Shown here: one piece after another, positions 58,889 to 64,000 of the stretch
Numbering within the stretch: position 1 is the stretch's first letter
Layout of the letters: each line of letters opens with the position of its first letter
Source: an uncultured Eubacteriales bacterium
GTDB taxonomy: Bacteria > Bacillota > Clostridia > Oscillospirales > Oscillospiraceae
Assembly (NCBI GenBank): GCA_900544765.1
Contig: UQWI01000008.1
Location: forward strand, 75,804-139,803
Reading direction: 5' to 3'
DNA: 64,000 bases
The notes under the pieces: model-generated
What the model was told of the DNA's origin: nothing
Databases searched by the model: none
What the model saw: only the letters and a program-made list of their open reading frames with translations
Program-made: the position numbers and the translations under genes

Positions 58889-59812
58889 ATGGACGGAATG
58901 GAAATCTACGAAGCCCTCGGCGTAGAACCCGAGGAGGAAAACCCCAACCCCGAGCAGCCACCGGAGGAGGCCGACACGACGCCGGAGGGTGGAGCGGACA
59001 ACCACGAGGAGGACGCTCCGGAGAATGAGGGCGACGGCGGCGAGGGTGAGGCGTCGCCTGCGGACGGAGGTCAGGAGCAGCCGGCCGAGGGCGGCGAAGC
59101 GCAGCCCCCGGAGGGCAAGGACAAGCCGAAGCCGCCGAGTCGCGAGGAGATGCTGGCCGAGGCCAGGCGCATAGCCCAGGCGGAAAAGGCACGCGAGATG
59201 GACGAATTTGTGAAGGGGCTGAACCTTATCGACCCCGCCACGAAGAAGCCCGTGACGACTGTGGCCGAGTACAACGAGTACAAGGCGCGTATCAACAGCG
59301 AAGCCCGCGAGCGGATCCTGAAGAAGGCCGGACTGAGCGAGGAGAAGTTCAAGGAGTTCGTAAACTCCCAGCCCGAGGTCAGCGAGGCGCGCGCGGCCGC
59401 ACAGGCGGCGCAGCGCGAGCGCGCCAAGGCCGCCATTGACGAGCAGGTGCGCCAGATCCACGAGATAGACCCGACTATCAACGAGTTTGCCGACCTCGGA
59501 AAGATGGAGAACTTCAAGCAGTTCTACGATCTGGCGCGCAATCACCGGCTTTCCCTGGTGGACGCCTACAAGCTGGTCAACATGGACAAGCTCACGCAGC
59601 GGCGCATTGACGCCGAGCGCCAGGCGGCTCGCAACGCCGCGGCGAGCAAAGCCCACCTGCAGAAGCAGAAGCCGCGCGGCGGCGCTGCTGCTGACGTACC
59701 CGTGCCGGCAGACGTCGCGGAGTTCTACCGCGAGCTGGTGCCGGGGATATCCAACGCCGACATGCAGCGCGATTACTCGCGCTACGCAGCCAAACAGAAG
59801 AAAGGAGTGTAA
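58889..59812 (+). CDS. Predicted capsid scaffolding protein
   Basis: A 307-residue protein with a long acidic Glu/Pro/Gly-rich N-terminal half (residues about 12-80) and a helical, charged C-terminal half (SREEMLAEARRIAQAEKARE onward) ending in a basic tail. That composition, and its place between portal and capsid, fit a scaffold that guides prohead assembly. GGAGG is close to the ATG. No protease domain is visible, so scaffold may be released rather than cleaved. Confidence 0.82.
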   Translation: MDGMEIYEALGVEPEEENPNPEQPPEEADTTPEGGADNHEEDAPENEGDGGEGEASPADGGQEQPAEGGEAQPPEGKDKPKPPSREEMLAEARRIAQAEKAREMDEFVKGLNLIDPATKKPVTTVAEYNEYKARINSEARERILKKAGLSEEKFKEFVNSQPEVSEARAAAQAAQRERAKAAIDEQVRQIHEIDPTINEFADLGKMENFKQFYDLARNHRLSLVDAYKLVNMDKLTQRRIDAERQAARNAAASKAHLQKQKPRGGAAADVPVPADVAEFYRELVPGISNADMQRDYSRYAAKQKKGV

Positions 59813-59815
59813 TCA

Positions 59816-60250
59816 TTGGCTTTTAAATTCCACCAGACGCAGGGCAACATCATACCCGGCAACGAGTATCTGCCCGTCAGCGCCATCACGCCGGTTATAG
59901 GGCTGCTGCTCACGATGAGCGGCGGTCAGCTCGCCATCGCGAGCGGCACCACGCAGCCGAGCTACGTCAGCCTGTGCACCATGAGCGAGGCGGCGACCGC
60001 CGGCGACATCATACCCGTAACCCGCATCCTGCCCGACATGGTATTCGCCACCACCTGGAGCGTAGCCGCGTCGAGCGTCAAGATTGGCGACAAGGTGACC
60101 ATCTCCGCCGACGGCCTCGAGGTCACGGCGACCACCACGGGCGGCGTAGCCGAAGTCGTGGGCATGGACGGCACCGCCATCGGCGACACCGTTTACGTCC
60201 GCTTCCCCGGCGTGGTGCAGGTCGCTGCCGCGGGCGGTGGCGGCGGCTGA
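59816..60250 (+). CDS. Predicted head decoration protein
   Basis: A 144-residue beta-rich protein starting at TTG 59816 with AAAGGAG upstream. Its sequence (NEYLPVSAITPVIGLLLTMS, GTAIGDTVYVRFPGVVQVAA) and glycine end, plus its place directly before the capsid gene, suit a decoration or head-stabilising protein. The family is not certain. Confidence 0.7.
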   Translation: MAFKFHQTQGNIIPGNEYLPVSAITPVIGLLLTMSGGQLAIASGTTQPSYVSLCTMSEAATAGDIIPVTRILPDMVFATTWSVAASSVKIGDKVTISADGLEVTATTTGGVAEVVGMDGTAIGDTVYVRFPGVVQVAAAGGGGG

Positions 60251-60291
60251 TACCGCCGCGCAACTAAAAATCTGAAAGGAGATATACATAT

Positions 60292-61305
60292 ATGCCCGGA
60301 ATTTCTATAACCGAAGCCAGTGGCGTAGCTGACAGCCTGTTCGGCAAGATTCAGGCGCCGCTGAGGCTTTTCCTTCTCAAGCAGGGCGAGGCCTTCGAGG
60401 CCGAGTCCATGCTTCCACACCTGTTCGCCATCAGCGCCAGCAAGCACTTCGGCGAGATGAGCGGCGGACTTACCTCCATGGCCGACTGGGAGCCTGTCGG
60501 CGAGAACGGCACTTATCCTGTCGTAGACTTCGAGGAGACGTTCAGGAAGCTGATCATCAACGAAACATGGAAAAGCAGCTTTTCCATCTCCCGCGAGCTG
60601 GTTGATGACGCGACCTTCACCGACCTTCGCAGCAGGCCGCAGAACTTTATCCAGAGCTACTACCGCACGCGCGAGAAGTTCGGCGCCGCGCTCTACGGCT
60701 CGGCCATTGCCGGCAACAAGACCGTGCAGGTGGGCAAGAAAACCTTTGACGTGTCTGGAGCGGACGGCCAGCCGCTGTTCAGCAAGACCCATCCGAGTAA
60801 GACCCGCAAGAACGCGACGCAGACCAACCTCTACAGCGACGAGTTCAGCGCGTCGGCGCTCGGCGCGCTGGAGACCGCGATGCAGAACGTCACGGACGAC
60901 AACGGCGAGGTGCTCGACATCACGCCGGACACCATCCTCATCGCCAACGACTACAAGCTGAAGAACGACATCTTTGCCGCCATCGGCGCGGACAAGGATC
61001 CGGCGACCAGCAACAACGCCTACAACTACCTGTTCGGGCGCTGGAACGTCATCGTCTGGCCGTACCTCAACAAGTACGTCACTGCCGGTGCTCATCCCTG
61101 GGTGCTGCTGGACAGCAGGTACATGAAGGATCACGGCGCGGCGCCCTGGTACAACCGTGTCGAGCTGGATATCAAGAGCAGCATAGACGAGGGCAACGAC
61201 GCCAACAAGTGGCGCGGTTATGCGCGCTGGGGCGCGGGTTTCGTCGACTGGCGCTTCGCGGCCGTGGCCGGCGTGAGCGGCGGCACTCAGCTGATATCTG
61301 CTTGA
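60292..61305 (+). CDS. Phage major capsid protein
   Basis: A 337-residue shell protein. It has a short N-arm (SITEASGVADSLFGKIQAPL), an E-loop-like region (FEETFRKLIINETWKSSFSI) and long P-domain and A-domain segments (ITPDTILIANDYKLKNDIFA, PWVLLDSRYMKDHGAAPWY). The fold is presumably HK97-like, of the class that lacks a long cleaved delta domain, in agreement with the separate scaffold. AAAGGAGATATAC precedes ATG 60292. Highly expressed late gene by position. Confidence 0.9.
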   Translation: MPGISITEASGVADSLFGKIQAPLRLFLLKQGEAFEAESMLPHLFAISASKHFGEMSGGLTSMADWEPVGENGTYPVVDFEETFRKLIINETWKSSFSISRELVDDATFTDLRSRPQNFIQSYYRTREKFGAALYGSAIAGNKTVQVGKKTFDVSGADGQPLFSKTHPSKTRKNATQTNLYSDEFSASALGALETAMQNVTDDNGEVLDITPDTILIANDYKLKNDIFAAIGADKDPATSNNAYNYLFGRWNVIVWPYLNKYVTAGAHPWVLLDSRYMKDHGAAPWYNRVELDIKSSIDEGNDANKWRGYARWGAGFVDWRFAAVAGVSGGTQLISA

Positions 61306-61325
61306 GCGGTTAGGGGGTGACACGA

Positions 61326-61694
61326 GTGGCTCTCACACTCCAGCAGTGCATCGATGAGGTGGACGAGATAAAGCCAAATGCTTTCAGCGCCGAGACAAAG
61401 ACGCGCTGGCTCAACGAGATAGAGGGCAAGGTGCAGACGGAGGTAATGCTCATTGCAAGCGTGGATGTCGTCCAGTACAGCTATCCCGAGAACAAGGATT
61501 GGGAGCTGCTCGTTAATCCCCCGTATGACCGCCTCTATCCGGCCTACCTCGCCGCGCGAATCGACTTCGCAAACGGCGAGTACGAAAAATATCAGAACAC
61601 GATGCAGATGTTCAACGACGTCTACAACAATTTCGTTCGCTGGTATGCGGCAACCTACGCGCCGGCGGATGCGTACAGGGAGGGATTGATATGA
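61326..61694 (+). CDS. Phage head-tail connector-like protein
   Basis: A 122-residue helical protein with hydrophobic/charged pattern ([40 protein letters not shown]). Location right after the capsid, and the tryptophan-rich [16 protein letters not shown] block, match gp6-like or gp15-like adaptors that sit under the portal. GTG 61326 with GGGGGTGA 6 bases upstream is preferred to GTG 61317. Overlaps the fibre gene start by 4 bases. Confidence 0.72.
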   Translation: MALTLQQCIDEVDEIKPNAFSAETKTRWLNEIEGKVQTEVMLIASVDVVQYSYPENKDWELLVNPPYDRLYPAYLAARIDFANGEYEKYQNTMQMFNDVYNNFVRWYAATYAPADAYREGLI

Positions 61695-63943
61695 ATCCGT
61701 ACAATCCGCCGGGGCCGGGTAGTTGGCTCGGGTATTACATATCGGCATATGCCATCGCCGTCAAACACGGCTTCGTCGGAAGCGAGGAAGAGTGGCTTGC
61801 GTCCCTCATCGGGCCGACGGGACCGCAGGGCGCGGGCTTCGTCGTGCTCGGCACATATGATTCTGTCGAAGCGCTGAAACAGGCTCACCCGACCGGAGAG
61901 GCGGGCGACTGCTATCGTGTCGGCACGGGAGAGCCGTATCTGGCGTACTTTTGGGACCCGCAGACTGAGGACTGGCAGCCGCAGCAGATAGTAGGCGAGA
62001 CCGGACCGACCGGGCCGACCGGCCCCACGGGCGGCGTGGGCATGACCGGTGCGCAGGGCCCGACCGGCCCTACCGGCGCGCAGGGTGTACAGGGACCGAC
62101 CGGACCGCAGGGCGCACCGTCGAATGTGCCCGGCCCCACCGGCCCAATTGGCGCGACCGGCCCCACGGGGCCTACCGGGCCGAGGGGCGAAAACTCCACC
62201 GTACCTGGCCCGACCGGTGCGCAGGGGCCTACAGGCCCCACCGGCCCGCAGGGCGCGCCGTCGAGCGTACCCGGCCCCACCGGCCCGATTGGTGCAACCG
62301 GCCCTACAGGCCCGACGGGGCCGCAGGGAGAGGCCAGTACCGTACCCGGCCCGCAGGGCGAGCGCGGCGCGACAGGCGAAATAGGGCCTACTGGCCCCAC
62401 CGGCCCGACAGGTGCGCAAGGCCCCACAGGGCCTAAAGGCGCCGACTCCACTGTGCCGGGGCCGCAGGGCGCCACGGGCCCCATTGGCCCTACAGGCCCT
62501 ACCGGGCCGCGGGGAGAAGCGAGTACGGTTCCCGGCCCTACAGGTGCGCAGGGGCCGACCGGCCCAACCGGGCCTAAAGGCGACACGGGTGCTACGGGAG
62601 ATACCGGGCCGCAGGGTGCAACCGGGCCGACCGGTCCAACCGGCCCGAAGGGCGACACAGGCTCGGGCCTGAATATCCTCGGGCAGTACGACGACCTCGA
62701 GGCACTGCAGAGCGGCGTACCGTCGCCCAACATCGGCGATAACTACTACGTCGGCGCAGCCGCGCCGTACAACATCTACACCTGGACGAATGTCGCAGGC
62801 TCGCCGCAATGGGTGGACGGCGGACAGCTCCAGGGCGCCAAGGGCGACACCGGCCCTACCGGCCCACAGGGCGAGGCGTCTACAGTCCCCGGCCCTACCG
62901 GCCCCACGGGCCCCGCCGGTGTACAAGGCCCCACCGGGCCAACCGGCCCCACGGGCGCAGCGGGAGCCGACGGCGCGAAGGGCGATACCGGCGCGACGGG
63001 TGCTACAGGCCCGACAGGGCCGACTGGCCCCACTGGCGCAGCCGGAGCGGATGGAGCTACAGGCCCTACCGGCCCTGCAGGCGCTGACGGCGCGCCGGGC
63101 GCGAAGGGAGACAAAGGCGACACCGGTGCAACCGGCCCGACAGGGCCAACCGGCCCGCAGGGTGAAACCGGCGCGGCTGGTGCAGATGGAGCCATCGGCC
63201 CCACTGGGCCGACCGGCCCCGCCGGGGCGGACGGCGCTTATGGTGCGCAGGGCCCGACCGGCCCCACTGGGCCGCAGGGTACTGTCGGCCCCACCGGCCC
63301 GACCGGCGCCGTCGGCACGCCGGGCGCGAAAGGTGACAAGGGCGATACCGGTGCGATCGGCCCTACCGGCCCGACAGGGCCGAAGGGTGATACCGGCGAC
63401 GCCGGAGCCAATGGAGCCACCGGCCCCACAGGCCCGACTGGCCCCGCCGGAGCGGACGGCGCTGCCGGTGCAACAGGCCCCACAGGTCCGACAGGACCGC
63501 AGGGCGCGCCGTCTACCGTGGCCGGGCCGACCGGCCCGACAGGCCCCACGGGTGCGGCCGGAGCCGCCGCGACCATCAACGGGGTCAATGCGCTGACGCT
63601 TCAGGGCGGCAGCAACGTCACCCTCAACCAGAGCGGCAGCACGGTGACGATTAACGCCAAAGCTCCGAGCGTACTGGCGTTCAGCAGCAACAAGACCGTG
63701 GCAACCAGCGCATGGAGCAGCAACAGCACTTACACGGCGTACCCGTACCGGGCAAGTGTAGCCTATGCCGGCGTGACGGCAGACTACTTCCCGGACATAG
63801 TGTTTAACCCCAACGACGCGGACTTCGGCAAGCTTGCGCCGATATGTGAGACGTATGCGGGCGGCGTGTACATATACGCCAGCGAGCGGCCGGGCGCGAC
63901 GGTCAACATCGTGAGCGCGAGCTTCATCCGCGCGGCAACCTGA
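61691..63943 (+). CDS. Collagen-like phage fibre protein
   Basis: A 750-residue protein dominated by Gly-X-Y triplets ([18 protein letters not shown]), interrupted by two copies of a 50-55-residue globular module: residues about 51-100 ([20 protein letters not shown]) and about 335-385 ([20 protein letters not shown]). A 40-residue N-terminal anchor ([20 protein letters not shown]) and a C-terminal tip domain of about 90 residues ([40 protein letters not shown]) flank the collagen region. A trimeric fibre on the virion is predicted. Its place beside head genes suggests head fibres; tail attachment is possible. Confidence 0.9.
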   Translation: MNPYNPPGPGSWLGYYISAYAIAVKHGFVGSEEEWLASLIGPTGPQGAGFVVLGTYDSVEALKQAHPTGEAGDCYRVGTGEPYLAYFWDPQTEDWQPQQIVGETGPTGPTGPTGGVGMTGAQGPTGPTGAQGVQGPTGPQGAPSNVPGPTGPIGATGPTGPTGPRGENSTVPGPTGAQGPTGPTGPQGAPSSVPGPTGPIGATGPTGPTGPQGEASTVPGPQGERGATGEIGPTGPTGPTGAQGPTGPKGADSTVPGPQGATGPIGPTGPTGPRGEASTVPGPTGAQGPTGPTGPKGDTGATGDTGPQGATGPTGPTGPKGDTGSGLNILGQYDDLEALQSGVPSPNIGDNYYVGAAAPYNIYTWTNVAGSPQWVDGGQLQGAKGDTGPTGPQGEASTVPGPTGPTGPAGVQGPTGPTGPTGAAGADGAKGDTGATGATGPTGPTGPTGAAGADGATGPTGPAGADGAPGAKGDKGDTGATGPTGPTGPQGETGAAGADGAIGPTGPTGPAGADGAYGAQGPTGPTGPQGTVGPTGPTGAVGTPGAKGDKGDTGAIGPTGPTGPKGDTGDAGANGATGPTGPTGPAGADGAAGATGPTGPTGPQGAPSTVAGPTGPTGPTGAAGAAATINGVNALTLQGGSNVTLNQSGSTVTINAKAPSVLAFSSNKTVATSAWSSNSTYTAYPYRASVAYAGVTADYFPDIVFNPNDADFGKLAPICETYAGGVYIYASERPGATVNIVSASFIRAAT

Positions 63944-63959
63944 CAGGAGGTACAGCAGA

Positions 63960-64000
63960 ATGCATAATTACCACAAAATGGCTCCGGGGGGGGGCTCGAA
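63960..64000 (+). CDS. Start of a further phage gene, cut by the window edge
   Basis: ATG 63960 with ACAGGAGG 9 bases upstream opens a frame reading MHNYHKMAPGGGS through a run of nine G at 63986-63994. Only 13 codons are visible. No function can be assigned. Confidence 0.5.
   Translation, partial: MHNYHKMAPGGGS

Noticed and set aside
56663..59656. A 997-codon open frame on the minus strand opposite portal and scaffold genes
   Set aside because: It is antisense to well-supported head genes, has no ribosome-binding site and a composition (Val/Leu/Arg/His-rich) typical of the complement of GC-rich coding sequence.
61912..62733. Proline-rich minus-strand frame (GPVGPVGPV repeats)
   Set aside because: Direct complement of the collagen triplets; the plus frame has anchor, modules, tip domain and a ribosome-binding site.
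62000..63560. CRISPR or satellite repeat
   Set aside because: The periodicity is that of in-frame Gly-X-Y codons in a single continuous coding frame.

Overview
The window looks like the chromosome of a GC-rich anaerobic Firmicute of the class Clostridia (Oscillospiraceae or a near relative; inferred, no rRNA is present). Supporting signs are strong AGGAGG ribosome-binding sites, Firmicute-type dnaG-rpoD linkage, PadR plus DUF1700, VanW and DUF4358 proteins, a minimal two-gene SUF-type Fe-S module and a temperate phage of Firmicute type.

Bases 1 to about 40,346 are host chromosome. In order they hold: a partial sodium-dependent transporter; a dgt-dnaG-rpoD operon; a DUF4358 lipoprotein; an RluA pseudouridine synthase on what looks like a leaderless transcript; a potABCD polyamine operon behind a long hairpin leader and a MITE-like palindrome; yceD-rpmF; DUF512-der-plsY followed by sufC-sufB; a TIM-barrel protein and a GH3 lipoprotein; two overlapping CobW-type GTPase genes, one with a histidine-rich insert and one fused to a DUF1980-like domain; a HAD phosphatase with an SpoVK-like AAA+ ATPase; an inverted-repeat-bounded element just upstream of htpG; then hemW, a VanW protein, metG, a PPC-domain protein, a VanX-like dipeptidase, an M23 peptidase, padR-DUF1700, a CofE-like ligase and two membrane proteins.

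From about 40,347 to the right edge lies a prophage. Its large serine recombinase abuts a cysteine-containing host gene that has lost its 5' end, so the phage appears integrated inside that gene. Next to the integrase is a defence cargo: a type III toxin-antitoxin system (ToxN/AbiQ-like toxin preceded by an RNA antitoxin of exactly three 36-nt repeats with covarying stems, own promoter and terminator) and an Mrr-like nuclease. A lambda-like divergent switch (repressor, two operators, small Cro-like gene) follows, then a tightly packed early operon of small genes ending in an HUH-type replication initiator, a terminator, and the head module: small and large terminase, portal, scaffold, decoration protein, capsid, connector and a 750-residue collagen-like fibre. 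The right end of the prophage lies outside the window.

The type III toxin-antitoxin locus is the strongest discovery candidate. The GTPase-DUF1980 fusion, the gene-interrupting integration, the HUH initiator with adjacent palindromes and the collagen-like fibre encoded beside head genes are the next most interesting.
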